Origin: Nesterenkonia muleiensis | Lineage (GTDB): Bacteria > Actinomycetota > Actinomycetes > Actinomycetales > Micrococcaceae | DNA: 64,000 bases | Assembly: GCF_003600155.1 (NCBI RefSeq) | Contig: NZ_QWLD01000003.1 | Coordinates: 1 to 64,000 of the forward strand | Reading direction: 5' to 3' | Shown here: positions 55,704 to 63,492 of the stretch, in pieces | Position numbering within the stretch: position 1 is the first letter of the stretch | Layout of the letters: every line of letters begins with the position of its first letter | The notes under the pieces: generated by a model | Told to the model about the DNA's origin: nothing | Database searches by the model: none | The model's input: the letters and a program-made list of their open reading frames with translations, nothing else | Translations under genes and position numbers: made by a program

Positions 55704-56345
55704 ATGAGCAGAGCGCAGGTTCCGCAGAGCGCGATTGACGCCAGCCTGTGGGTCATTCTGGGCCACAGCCTAGCCGATAAGACTCCCCCGTCTGCCGGTT
55801 CACAACCAGTGCCCGCGGAGGCCTCCGAAGCCGTGGGCCGGATGCTGGCCGAACAAGGCTCCGCTGAGCTGGAGTCCGCAGTGCTCGAAACCATCCGGGC
55901 CGGCCTGCATGCACTGGGGCGGGACCCGTCCCTGACGCTTTCTGCTTCTCGCTACGACGCACTGCGCGGGGAGTTCATGGACTCCCACCGCATTCATGCC
56001 GGCAAAGGCAGAACCTTGTGGCCAGTGGGCAGCACCACCATCCTCAAGCGCGCCTCAGGATCGTGGTCGCAGGCCCTGGCCCACGCCGGCCTGGCCGTCT
56101 CAGCGGAGACCCGGCCGGCCGGCTTCGGCCGAGCGCGGTTCACCTCCGAGCAGTTCAGCGCCGCGATCTTCGACTTCACCTCCCAGGCGCTGCGTGAAGG
56201 CTCCTCCACCAGTTACCAGAATTATGTGGCCTGGCGGAAGCGTCAGCAGCAAGCTGGCCGTACTGATCTACCCTCGGGACCGGCTATTCGCAACAGCTTT
56301 GGCAGCTGGAGTGCCGCACTGGATCAGGAGGGCACCTCGGCGTAG
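55704..56345 (+). CDS. Protein with homing-endonuclease-associated (HNH_repeat) motifs
   Basis: A 213-aa protein of unknown function. Two copies of the short motif seen next to homing nucleases and DNA-binding proteins are visible: LKRASGSWSQALAHAGLAV and IRNSFGSWSAALDQEG. Each follows a helix that resembles a DNA-binding helix (YDALRGEFMDSHRIHAGKG, YQNYVAWRKRQQQAGRTDLP). No nuclease motif was found. It starts 6 nt after the aldo/keto reductase. Confidence 0.6.
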   Translation: MSRAQVPQSAIDASLWVILGHSLADKTPPSAGSQPVPAEASEAVGRMLAEQGSAELESAVLETIRAGLHALGRDPSLTLSASRYDALRGEFMDSHRIHAGKGRTLWPVGSTTILKRASGSWSQALAHAGLAVSAETRPAGFGRARFTSEQFSAAIFDFTSQALREGSSTSYQNYVAWRKRQQQAGRTDLPSGPAIRNSFGSWSAALDQEGTSA

Positions 56346-56348
56346 CGG

Positions 56349-56924
56349 TCAGCGCAGCGGCACAAAACTGTAGGGACCGTGCCGGGTGATCACGACGCCG
56401 TCGGAGGTTCTCTCTACCCGCAGCATCTCTGCTCCGACGGGGATGACCATCAACCCGCCCTCGGCCAGCTGGTCTATCAGCTCCTCGGGCAGCTGCTCGG
56501 CGGCCGCGGAGACCAGGATCCGGTCGAAAGGTGCTTCCTTCGGAGCTCCAAGCACGCCGGGCTGCGCCTGACGCACCTGGGCCCATGGCATGCCATAGGC
56601 AGCCACAGCCGTTGAGGCCCGCTGAGCGAGTTCGGGAACCAGCTCGACGCCGCGCACCCGCCCGGTCTCCCCCACCAGATGGCCCAGCAGCGCGGTGGTC
56701 CAGCCCGATCCTGCGCCGAGATCAAGCACGCTGTGACCAGCCTGCACCTGCAGCAGCCGCAGCATATTCGCCACCGTCCGCGGCTGGGAATTGGTCTGGC
56801 CATAGCCGATGGACAGTGCCTGATCCACTCCGGCCAGCGCGCGCAGCTCCCCTGGCAGGAAATCGGCGCGATCCACTGTGCCCATGGTCTGGGCCACTGC
56901 ATCAGGACCGGACCTGCGTCTCAT
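56349..56924 (-). CDS. pcm: Protein-L-isoaspartate O-methyltransferase
   Basis: Repairs isoaspartyl residues using SAM; 191 aa. SIGYGQTNSQPRTVANMLRL is the family's substrate segment, and SVLDLGAGSGWTTALLGHLV binds SAM; FDRILVSAAAEQLPEELIDQ is also typical. The ATG at 56924 is chosen because upstream sequence overlaps the toxin gene. The more usual GQTISQP is GQTNSQP here. It is convergent with the previous gene by 3 nt. Confidence 0.88.
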   Translation of the reverse strand: MRRRSGPDAVAQTMGTVDRADFLPGELRALAGVDQALSIGYGQTNSQPRTVANMLRLLQVQAGHSVLDLGAGSGWTTALLGHLVGETGRVRGVELVPELAQRASTAVAAYGMPWAQVRQAQPGVLGAPKEAPFDRILVSAAAEQLPEELIDQLAEGGLMVIPVGAEMLRVERTSDGVVITRHGPYSFVPLR

Positions 56925-56956
56925 GCCTTCATACTGGTCGCCGCCGCACCCCAAGG

Positions 56957-57388
56957 TCAATGTCTAGGCTCACCGATGATCTCCACAGTGGCGCCGAGAG
57001 CCTCGTAGGTGGACCGTGCCCGAGCGTCTCTGGTGGCTAAAACCGCATCATGCTCGCAGGCTGCCAGCGCCACGAGACCGTCATAGGTGGCGCCCCCAGC
57101 AACGCCGTGGTGAGCTAGCACCTGGTGCACGCTCTGCGCGCTCTCCGATGAGAGGACCAGCGGCTGTGCGAAGTTGCCCTCAATCAGCTCCACAGCATCC
57201 CCCGGGGCCAGCCGGGCGCTGCCCGGCAGACGCGTCAGGACCGAGTAGGTCTCAGCCAGAGCGTGTCCGCTCACACGCAGCTCGCGACCTGCCGCCCAGG
57301 CGTTGACCACACTGTGTGCTGTGTGAGATTTGGCAAGCAGGGGGATGGCAACACTGGTATCCACAACCCGTGCCGGCTTGCCCGTCAA
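56957..57388 (-). CDS. PIN-domain toxin, VapC-like
   Basis: A 143-aa PIN ribonuclease. The acidic active-site positions are D10 ([12 protein letters not shown]), E46 ([15 protein letters not shown]), D103 ([20 protein letters not shown]) and D120 ([14 protein letters not shown]). Together with the AbrB-type antitoxin gene, which it overlaps by ATGA, it forms a VapBC-like toxin-antitoxin pair. Confidence 0.9.
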   Translation of the reverse strand: MTGKPARVVDTSVAIPLLAKSHTAHSVVNAWAAGRELRVSGHALAETYSVLTRLPGSARLAPGDAVELIEGNFAQPLVLSSESAQSVHQVLAHHGVAGGATYDGLVALAACEHDAVLATRDARARSTYEALGATVEIIGEPRH

Positions 57389-57624
57389 CGCCGGCCCGAG
57401 TCGATCAGGGCGTACATGACATCGTCGGTCACCTCAGTCTCCCCGTGAGAGACGAGACGGCTGTCTTCGGTGCGCTCAAGACGCGCCGTTCGACCCCCAG
57501 GAGTGATCTGTAGGCCAGAACCGTAGAAGGAGATATCCACTGTGGAACCAGCTGCCAGCCCCAAGGCGTTCCGGAGATCTTTGGGCAGGAGCAGCCGCCC
57601 ACCCGAATCAATCTTTGCTTCCAT
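57385..57624 (-). CDS. AbrB/MazE-type antitoxin, VapB-like
   Basis: A 79-aa antitoxin. The swapped-hairpin DNA-binding domain reads [20 protein letters not shown] followed by [19 protein letters not shown], and the C-terminal tail should bind the toxin. It is the first gene of the pair. A -10-like TATGAT lies 17 nt before the ATG on the minus strand. Autoregulation is expected from the family. Confidence 0.88.
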   Translation of the reverse strand: MEAKIDSGGRLLLPKDLRNALGLAAGSTVDISFYGSGLQITPGGRTARLERTEDSRLVSHGETEVTDDVMYALIDSGRR

Positions 57625-57757
57625 GGGACTACTTTACCATCATAATCCCATTCTCCGATCTGTGGACGCTGAAGATCAGCAGATGCCGATAGACTGACAC
57701 GCCGTCCCAACCCACTCCGTTGACCACCGCTGCCCACCACTGAGGAGTCTCCTGCTG

Positions 57758-58225
57758 ATGAGCCCGCATCTGCTGTTCCGAACTATGGCGATCGCCGAAG
57801 CCGTGTCTTGGACACTGCTGATCGGCGGCATGGTTCTGCGCGCCAGAGCCGAGTTGGACATCGCCGTGACCATCGGCGGCGGAATCCACGGTTTCGTCTT
57901 CCTGGCCTATGCGGTGACAGCGGTGCTTGTGTCGAAGAATCAACGGCTCGGACCTTGGCCCACATCCGTGGCCGTAATCAGCGCGGTCATCCCCTACGCC
58001 ACCATTCCGGCAGACCAGTGGCTGACCCGCACCGGACGTCTTACCGGCCCGTGGCGGCGCCACCGCACCGATGATCCGAAGGATGCGCACTGGCACGACA
58101 GGCTTTTCCGGACGGTGATCAGGAACCCTGTGGCCAGTTGCTTGATTCTGCTGCTGGGCGTCGTCGTGGCCTATCTGGTTCTGCTGTCTCTGGGCTCACC
58201 GCTGGACAGACTTCCCAACCGATAG
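57758..58225 (+). CDS. DUF3817-like integral membrane protein
   Basis: A 155-aa membrane protein with four hydrophobic segments (about 8-27, 38-58, 64-85 and 125-146). FRTMAIAEAVSWTLLIGG and GGGIHGFVFLAYAVTAVLV resemble DUF3817, a family of unknown function common in actinobacteria. A charged stretch (RRHRTDDPKDAHWHDR) separates the last two helices. GGAG lies 10 nt before the ATG. Confidence 0.78.
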   Translation: MSPHLLFRTMAIAEAVSWTLLIGGMVLRARAELDIAVTIGGGIHGFVFLAYAVTAVLVSKNQRLGPWPTSVAVISAVIPYATIPADQWLTRTGRLTGPWRRHRTDDPKDAHWHDRLFRTVIRNPVASCLILLLGVVVAYLVLLSLGSPLDRLPNR

Positions 58226-58282
58226 GTCATATCTATGGGCCCGCGAACCACATGGCGAACCGGCGGCCCCAGGCTCCGCGAG

Positions 58283-58321
58283 GAGGGCGGCAGAACCTGA
58301 ACTGGCCCCGTGGCCGCCCTC
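58283..58321. terminator. Hairpin between convergent genes
   Basis: GAGGGCGGC (58283-58291) and GCCGCCCTC (58313-58321) form a perfect 9-bp GC-rich stem with a 21-nt loop, between the DUF3817-like gene and the sigma-factor gene. It is placed to stop both, although no T-run follows. Confidence 0.4.
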
Positions 58322-58341
58322 TGCGGCTGTCTGACGCGATG

Positions 58342-59604
58342 TCAGTGGTTGGTCAGGCCCGCCGCTTTCTTGCTCAGGTGTTCCAGCTCCGCCCGGTTGC
58401 GGCACAGCCCGATCGCCTCCGCGTAGGCCGCCCGCGCCTCGGTGATCCGACCGGCCCGGATCAGCAGTTCGGCCCGCACGGCAGCAGGGCGGTGGCTTCC
58501 CGGGAGACTCAGTCCCTTCAAGGCAGTGAGGCCGGCCTCGGGGCCGCTTGCTTCGGACACTGCGACGGCACGTGCCAACCTCGCCGCCGGAGACGGCAGG
58601 ATCTGCAACAGCAGGTCATAGTGCCCGACGACGCGACCCCACTGGATATCGTCCATCGTTTCCGCCGTGGCATATTCCGCAGCGATCCGCGCCTGCATCA
58701 CATACGCCGCTGCCGTGACGGAAAGGCCTACCGAGCTGTTCACCTCACTCAGCAGTGCAAGTGCCTCGTCAATCTCTTCATCGTGCCATTGAGAACGATC
58801 CTGGTCAGCGAGCAGAACGAGCTCACCATCTGCGCCGACACGGGCCTCCCGGCGGGAGTGTTGCAGCAGCATCAGCGCGAGCAGCGCCTTGAGCACAGGC
58901 TCCTCCGGGCACTGCTCCAGGACGACCCGGACCAGCCGGACCGCCTCGGCTGCCAGGTCGGCGCGGAGCAGGTCGGTTCCGCTGCCGGGGGTATAACCTG
59001 CGGAGAAGGCCAGATAAGCAGTCTGGGCGACGCTGTCGAGCCGCGCCGGCAGCACATCCGCGCCAGGGACCTCGAATGCGATTCCGGCGGAGACGATCTT
59101 CTTCTTGGCTCGGGTGATCCGGGCCGCCATCGTCGCTTCGGGCACCAGGAACAGTCGGGCGACGTCGTAGGTGCTGATCCCCAGAACCAGACGGAGAGCA
59201 AGAGCGCTGGCCGCCTGGGCCGGCAACACCGGGTGGGTGCACATCAGCACCAGGCGCAGGACATCGTCTTCGACCAGATCCCCGGGGTCAGCCATCATCC
59301 CTGCCCACGCTGCCCTGCGTTCGGTCTCGGTCCCCAGCAGCTGCTCCCGGCGCCGGCGCATGGTCTCAGACCGCAGCCAGTCCAGTACGCGGCGGCTGGC
59401 GACGGTATTGAGCCAGGCCGCCGGACTATCCGGCACCCCCTCTGTGGGCCACAGCCGGGCAGCGGCTTCGATGGCATCACCGAGTGCGTCCTCGGCCAAG
59501 TCCAGCCGGCGGTATCTCGCCACGAGCAGGGCGATCAAGCGTCCCCACTCCTGGCGCACCACGCGCTCAAGCGCCGAGTCAGTCACCGGATGATGGCCAA
59601 GCAC
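58342..59604 (-). CDS. ECF sigma factor, ECF42/DUF6596 type
   Basis: RNA polymerase sigma factor of about 420 aa. Sigma region 2 is LDLAEDALGDAIEAAARLW and DSPAAWLNTVASRRVLDWLR; region 4 is TYDVARLFLVPEATMAARIT. A long C-terminal TPR-like extension (DUF6596) follows: TAYLAFSAGYTPGSGTDLLR through LARAVAVSEASGPEAGLTAL. ECF42 factors have no anti-sigma factor and sit next to DGPF genes, as here. The start is uncertain (GTG at 59619, 59604 or 59586); none has an ideal ribosome site. Confidence 0.88.
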   Translation of the reverse strand: MLGHHPVTDSALERVVRQEWGRLIALLVARYRRLDLAEDALGDAIEAAARLWPTEGVPDSPAAWLNTVASRRVLDWLRSETMRRRREQLLGTETERRAAWAGMMADPGDLVEDDVLRLVLMCTHPVLPAQAASALALRLVLGISTYDVARLFLVPEATMAARITRAKKKIVSAGIAFEVPGADVLPARLDSVAQTAYLAFSAGYTPGSGTDLLRADLAAEAVRLVRVVLEQCPEEPVLKALLALMLLQHSRREARVGADGELVLLADQDRSQWHDEEIDEALALLSEVNSSVGLSVTAAAYVMQARIAAEYATAETMDDIQWGRVVGHYDLLLQILPSPAARLARAVAVSEASGPEAGLTALKGLSLPGSHRPAAVRAELLIRAGRITEARAAYAEAIGLCRNRAELEHLSKKAAGLTNH

Positions 59605-59605
59605 C

Positions 59606-59989
59606 TCATGAAGGCACACCCTCCGGGCCTGCGGTGCGCTCTTCGGATGAGACGGTGCGGCGGATCTCAACCGCATCACCGACCGCTGCGATGATCTTGC
59701 AGCATTCGACCAGATCGTCCAGATCCTCGGTCTCCACCACGTAGAAGCCGCCCAGGTGTTCAGCGGTTTCCGCGAATGGGCCATCTGTGAGGTGCTCTCC
59801 ACCAGGCATCACCGTCTTGGCCTGTGCTGAGGCATGCAGTTCAGCCCCACCGGTGATGCGATGGTGACGCTTGGTGAGCTCCTCCTCAAAACGGGTGTAC
59901 TCCGAGTAGCCTGCTTCTCGCTCCTGCCGGCTCATCGTGGTCCACCACCTGTCGGTATCGCCGACGATCCCCACCATGTATTCCGTCAT
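59606..59989 (-). CDS. DGPF domain (YCII-related) protein
   Basis: A 127-aa partner of ECF42-type sigma factors. The signature LTDGPFAETAEHLGGFYVVE contains the DGPF motif. The start MTEYMVGIVGDTDRWWTT at 59989 is chosen on family length; the open frame upstream has no similarity. Its stop lies within or next to the start of the sigma gene. It is presumed to sense a signal for, or be a target of, the sigma factor; the biochemical role is not established. Confidence 0.88.
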   Translation of the reverse strand: MTEYMVGIVGDTDRWWTTMSRQEREAGYSEYTRFEEELTKRHHRITGGAELHASAQAKTVMPGGEHLTDGPFAETAEHLGGFYVVETEDLDDLVECCKIIAAVGDAVEIRRTVSSEERTAGPEGVPS

Positions 59990-60359
59990 ATGTCCGGTCC
60001 TCTCTGCTCTGGGACGTTTCTGTTCAACACCCCGGGCCGCGGTCACGACCTCACCATCATGACGGATGAGCACCCGGGGAATCGACAACCACCGCCGCAT
60101 GATTGAGGAAACTATCTCCGGACCATGTTGCTCTGGGGTGCAATTCTGCCGACGGGTTCATGTGACAGCGGATCGCTGCCCAAAGGCCGGACCTGGTCAG
60201 GTCGCTGATACTGGCATCCACCGCCCAGTGGATGGATGCCACGGCAACGCGCATCGTCGAGGCTCAGGGATACCTGCACGGCGCAAACCTGGAAAGCCCA
60301 CTCAACAAAAAAGCGTCGCGCAGTTCCTCCGAGACGTCCAGTAGAGAGCCCAGAAGCCT
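59990..60359. other. Gap with no supported gene
   Basis: Short frames on both strands carry no recognisable family, ribosome site or coding pattern. The stretch lies upstream of the DGPF gene and should hold its promoter, but I could not pick one out. Together with the remnants to the right it looks like decayed sequence. Confidence 0.5.
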
Positions 60360-60431
60360 CTACTGTACGACGACGTTGTCGGTGACATAACCGTCTAACG
60401 AGAGGGTAGCGGTGTAACTCAGGATACCCAT
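60360..60431 (-). pseudogene. N-terminal remnant of a dihydrofolate reductase-like (RibD C-terminal domain) gene
   Basis: The frame reads MGILSYTATLSLDGYVTDN and then stops at a TAG after 23 codons. The SLDGYVTD segment after a beta strand is the characteristic start of RibD/DHFR-like reductases of about 190 residues. Nothing of the remaining domain is seen downstream, so only the first strand survives. Confidence 0.5.
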
Positions 60432-60509
60432 GCGGCCTCACCCTCTCAGCTATGACTGACTATGCCTGGAGCACGGTGCTGCTGACCCTGAACTCGACCA
60501 CGTCGTAGA

Positions 60510-60968
60510 TCACAAGCGCCGGCTGCGTGAGAACTGCCTCTTCGACCCGGCGCTTGTCGGTCCGAGGACGAGACCGTCGGACATGGGCGTTGGGGCCTGA
60601 CGGCTCCTTGGCACGACCCCGATTTGAAAGTCGTCGTCGTAGACGACATCGCCGGGATCATCGGACAGCACGCTGTCGTGCTCGACGCCGTGTGCTCACA
60701 GGATGCGTCTGAGCGCTTCGATCCGCTCAGCCATCGATTCCGGAATCGGGGTCTTGAACCAAGTGATCGCCCCGATCGTATTGCCGTCTTCATAGAACGG
60801 CGGGTTCGGCAGATGCTCCTGGAACCAGTCATCGATGTCAAAGAACCGGCCCTCCTGCTCTGAATTGAGCACTCCGGCGCGGCGGAGATGATCCACTGCG
60901 CCGAATACCCCGACCTCTACGCCGAGACGCCCTCGATAGCGCACCTGAATCCGCACGAATCTCTCCAT
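60510..60968 (-). pseudogene. Hypothetical gene interrupted by in-frame TGA
   Basis: The first part encodes 90 aa (MERFVRIQVRYRGRLGVEVG, then LPNPPFYEDGNTIGAITWFK) and ends at a TGA (60696-60698). The same frame then continues for 61 sense codons, reading AHGVEHDSVLSDDPGDVVYD and DDFQIGVVPRS, and stops at 60510. This resembles the end of the intact gene at 52335-52721 (KHGVAHECLRTSAPGRI, VYEDQVQIVAV). The gene therefore looks broken by one stop; TGC or TGG would restore it. Function unknown. Confidence 0.6.
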
Positions 60969-61045
60969 AGATACGTCAGCCCCTTCTTACCCCCAGATGC
61001 TAATCCGCGCCTGAAATCGAAGATTTCACCGTCGCACCGCAGTTT

Positions 61046-61456
61046 TCAGTGAACGAAGATGCAGAACAGGTGACCGGCCGGATCGGCGTAAACCCTCAGT
61101 GGTTCCTCCGAGTGCTCGGTGCGGTCAAGCATCAGTTTCGCCCCGAGGGCGAGGGCACGCTCATGCTGGGTGTTGAGTGCGGCGACGTCGTCGACCGTCA
61201 TGTCAAGGTGCATCTGCTGCGGCACCCCTGGTTCAGGCCAGGTGGTGGCAGGCAATTCATCGACCCGCTGAAAAGCCAGACCGCGCTCTCCCGATGGCTT
61301 CAGCAGAACCAGCCAGTCAGACTCCTCAAACCCTTCATCTCCCGGCCGGTAGCGGTATCCGAGCAGCTCACGGTAGAAGTCGGCCAGCTGCCGCGGGCTG
61401 ACGCAGTCGAGAACTGGCTGCAGAAGCTGAGGATACTCGACATCGATCGTGGTCAC
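61046..61456 (-). CDS. VOC family protein (glyoxalase-like)
   Basis: A 136-aa protein with paired beta-alpha-beta modules: VLDCVSPRQLADFYRELLGY at the start, HLDMTVDDVAALNTQHERAL in the middle and LRVYADPAGHLFCIFVH at the end. The His and Glu metal-site positions are only partly evident. It resembles actinobacterial glyoxalase-like proteins of unknown substrate. The start is GTG. Confidence 0.85.
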   Translation of the reverse strand: MTTIDVEYPQLLQPVLDCVSPRQLADFYRELLGYRYRPGDEGFEESDWLVLLKPSGERGLAFQRVDELPATTWPEPGVPQQMHLDMTVDDVAALNTQHERALALGAKLMLDRTEHSEEPLRVYADPAGHLFCIFVH

Positions 61457-61586
61457 GGCTGCCTCTTACCTCACGAGGGTGATTCTTTGCAGAACCCCAC
61501 CACACTAGCCTTCGCAGTGATGACTTTCAGGGATCATCTGCAATCCTGCCTGAAGCACGGTGCTGGCGCAATGGTTTACTTGCAGG

Positions 61587-61784
61587 ATGAAGGAAATGGT
61601 CGTGGTCACCCACGGCGGGACAGCAAGCATCGTGATCGCCTACTGGATCGGCATGCCTCTGAATTCACTCAGTGTCGCCAGCTTCCGCCTGAGCCCGGGA
61701 AGCATCACGCATCTCAGAGAAGACGACTACTTCCACAACCGTGCTGTTGATTCTCTCAGCGACACCACTCATCTCACGAGTTGA
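61587..61784 (+). pseudogene. C-terminal fragment of a histidine phosphatase gene
   Basis: The 65-aa frame reads MKEMVVVTHGGTASIVIAYW followed by IGMPLNSLSVASFRLSPG and an ordinary C-terminus. THGGTASIV is the second catalytic His region of phosphoglycerate mutase-like proteins. The N-terminal half with the RHG motif is absent upstream. It is probably a truncated remnant. Confidence 0.6.
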
Positions 61785-61824
61785 ACATCAAACCGGACAC
61801 CGACGTGGCTCCAGGGCTGAGCCG

Positions 61825-62301
61825 CTACTGGTGCCCACTTTGATCGCCCAGCACGACATCGCGTGTGATCTCGGCATGGCCGAGGTGCTGGCTAATTTCC
61901 TCGAGCACATGCGCGAGCACGCCTTCACAGGAACCGGTCCAGAACTCCTCACGCCCGGCTGGGACAGCGACGGGAGCAGCGGCGAGATTCGTCTGCCCCA
62001 CATCAGCCAGGAACGCCGCTCGCGACGACGCGGTGAGCTTCAGCACCTCTGCCACAGGCATGGTGGCCGTAAATTCGGCGTCGCGGTCTCGAGGCACCTC
62101 AATACCGAGGTTCACAGTCGACGACCAGCGCCGCATCGCCCCGCAGCAGTGGACCACCAGCTGCACACCGGAGTTGCTGCCCTTCACCGGCAGCACGGCG
62201 TTGGCGGCGTCGTCGTCCATTCTCGACACCAACTCCACCAGCTGGTCGAACTTGTGCAGAATCAGCCTCACCAGAGGGCTCTCAGCAGCTGTTCCAGTCA
62301 T
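61825..62301 (-). CDS. DinB-like / mycothiol-dependent isomerase N-terminal domain protein
   Basis: A 158-aa four-helix-bundle protein. The metal-binding His residues fit LVVHCCGAMRRWSSTVNLGI and the C-terminal HVLEEISQHLGHAEITRDVV. This pattern belongs to the DinB/maleylpyruvate-isomerase superfamily, many members of which use mycothiol in actinobacteria. The substrate is unknown. Confidence 0.82.
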   Translation of the reverse strand: MTGTAAESPLVRLILHKFDQLVELVSRMDDDAANAVLPVKGSNSGVQLVVHCCGAMRRWSSTVNLGIEVPRDRDAEFTATMPVAEVLKLTASSRAAFLADVGQTNLAAAPVAVPAGREEFWTGSCEGVLAHVLEEISQHLGHAEITRDVVLGDQSGHQ

Positions 62302-62334
62302 CTTCTGCTCCTGCCGTTCTCGCTGCGGGTCATG

Positions 62335-62685
62335 TCAGGCCTTCTTCACCACGGAGGACTTCAGCTGCATGGGGCCGGAGCCATCGACCTTGCAGTCGAT
62401 GTCATGGTCACCCACGCCGTCGACCAAGCGGATATTTCGCACCTTGGTGCCCACCTTGATCGGGCCTGAACCGCCTTTGACCTTGAGGTCCTTGATCACG
62501 GTGACCGTGTCGCCGTCGGCGAGCACGTTGCCCACCGCGTCCTTGATGACCCGCACCTGGGGTTCCTCCTCGGAGTCAGCCTCTGCGAACCATTCATGGG
62601 CGCACATGGGGCAGACCAGCAGCGCGCCGTTCTCATAGGTGTCTTCGCTGCTGCATTCTGGGCAGTCGGGCAGCTGATCAGACAT
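62335..62685 (-). CDS. YjdM/PhnA family zinc-ribbon protein
   Basis: A 116-aa protein formerly called PhnA. The N-terminal zinc ribbon has [20 protein letters not shown] with a further Cys (CAHEW), and the C-terminal small barrel is [20 protein letters not shown]. It is not phosphonoacetate hydrolase; the role is unknown. GAGGAG lies 5 nt before the ATG at 62685. Confidence 0.92.
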   Translation of the reverse strand: MSDQLPDCPECSSEDTYENGALLVCPMCAHEWFAEADSEEEPQVRVIKDAVGNVLADGDTVTVIKDLKVKGGSGPIKVGTKVRNIRLVDGVGDHDIDCKVDGSGPMQLKSSVVKKA

Positions 62686-62820
62686 CGGTCTCCTCAGCAA
62701 GAGTCAGAAGAGTGGATTCCTGATCAAGAGTACCCTTATGCCCATGTACACCCAGCTCGTAGGCGCTGTGCTCAGCAGGCTCGGTGCCACTTCCACGCAT
62801 CGCGATGCCGACCAGCGGCT

Positions 62821-63429
62821 TCACGAGGCCGGCTGGCCGTCGGTGGCCACGGAGTCACTGGCTAAAGCTGTCATGAAGCGGTTGATCTCCTTGCGGCTTC
62901 GTAGACGGTAGAAGGTCAGCCGCTCGTTCTGCGGGTCAGCCATCGCCTCTTCGTACCGCTTTTGGACCCGCGGGTACGAGGACCACGCCCACCGCAGAAT
63001 CGACTCGTCACCGCGCCAGAACATGAGGCCACGCCAGTTCTCGCGATTGCCGTTCCACAGTTCCTGACCGGTCATCGCACGATGAACCGTACGACTGAAC
63101 GACTGCCACATCACCCGCCCGCGGGACGGGTTGACCCAGACCACCGTATCCGCTTGCTGCCAGACGAGAGTGCCGAGCTTGCCCTGGTAATTTCCATCAA
63201 CCACCCACGCCTCATCATCCTGCGTGGCCTGCTGGACCTTCTCGCGCAGCTCCTCGGAAGTGGCCTCCGACCAGTTCGGCCCCCAGAACAGCGCATCGAG
63301 TTCAATATGCGGCACCCCGAGGATCTCGGAGAGTCGTTGTGCCACCGCCGACTTGCCCGAGCCGGAGCTCCCCACCACCGAGATGCGGCTCATCCCCGGC
63401 AGATCTTGGAACTGGGCAGAACTCTTCAT
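62821..63429 (-). CDS. P-loop kinase-like protein (FlaR/topology-modulation type)
   Basis: A 202-aa adenylate-kinase-like protein. Walker A is SRISVVGSSGSGKSAVAQRL, and VPHIELDALFWGPNWSEATS and AWVVDGNYQGKLGTLVWQQA match proteins annotated as DNA topology modulation FlaR. The RTVHRAMTGQELWNGNRENW stretch fits the lid. The actual substrate is not known. GGAAGG lies just before the ATG at 63429. Confidence 0.85.
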   Translation of the reverse strand: MKSSAQFQDLPGMSRISVVGSSGSGKSAVAQRLSEILGVPHIELDALFWGPNWSEATSEELREKVQQATQDDEAWVVDGNYQGKLGTLVWQQADTVVWVNPSRGRVMWQSFSRTVHRAMTGQELWNGNRENWRGLMFWRGDESILRWAWSSYPRVQKRYEEAMADPQNERLTFYRLRSRKEINRFMTALASDSVATDGQPAS

Positions 63430-63492
63430 GCGCCTTCCTTTCACTCATTCATCTAAGAGCCGCTACACCACGTTGACCCCATCGAGCATATT

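Noticed and set aside
60446-60841. 132-codon frame overlapping the TGA-broken gene
   Set aside because: It is out of frame with the recognisable protein and its sequence is Ser/Arg-rich shadow translation.
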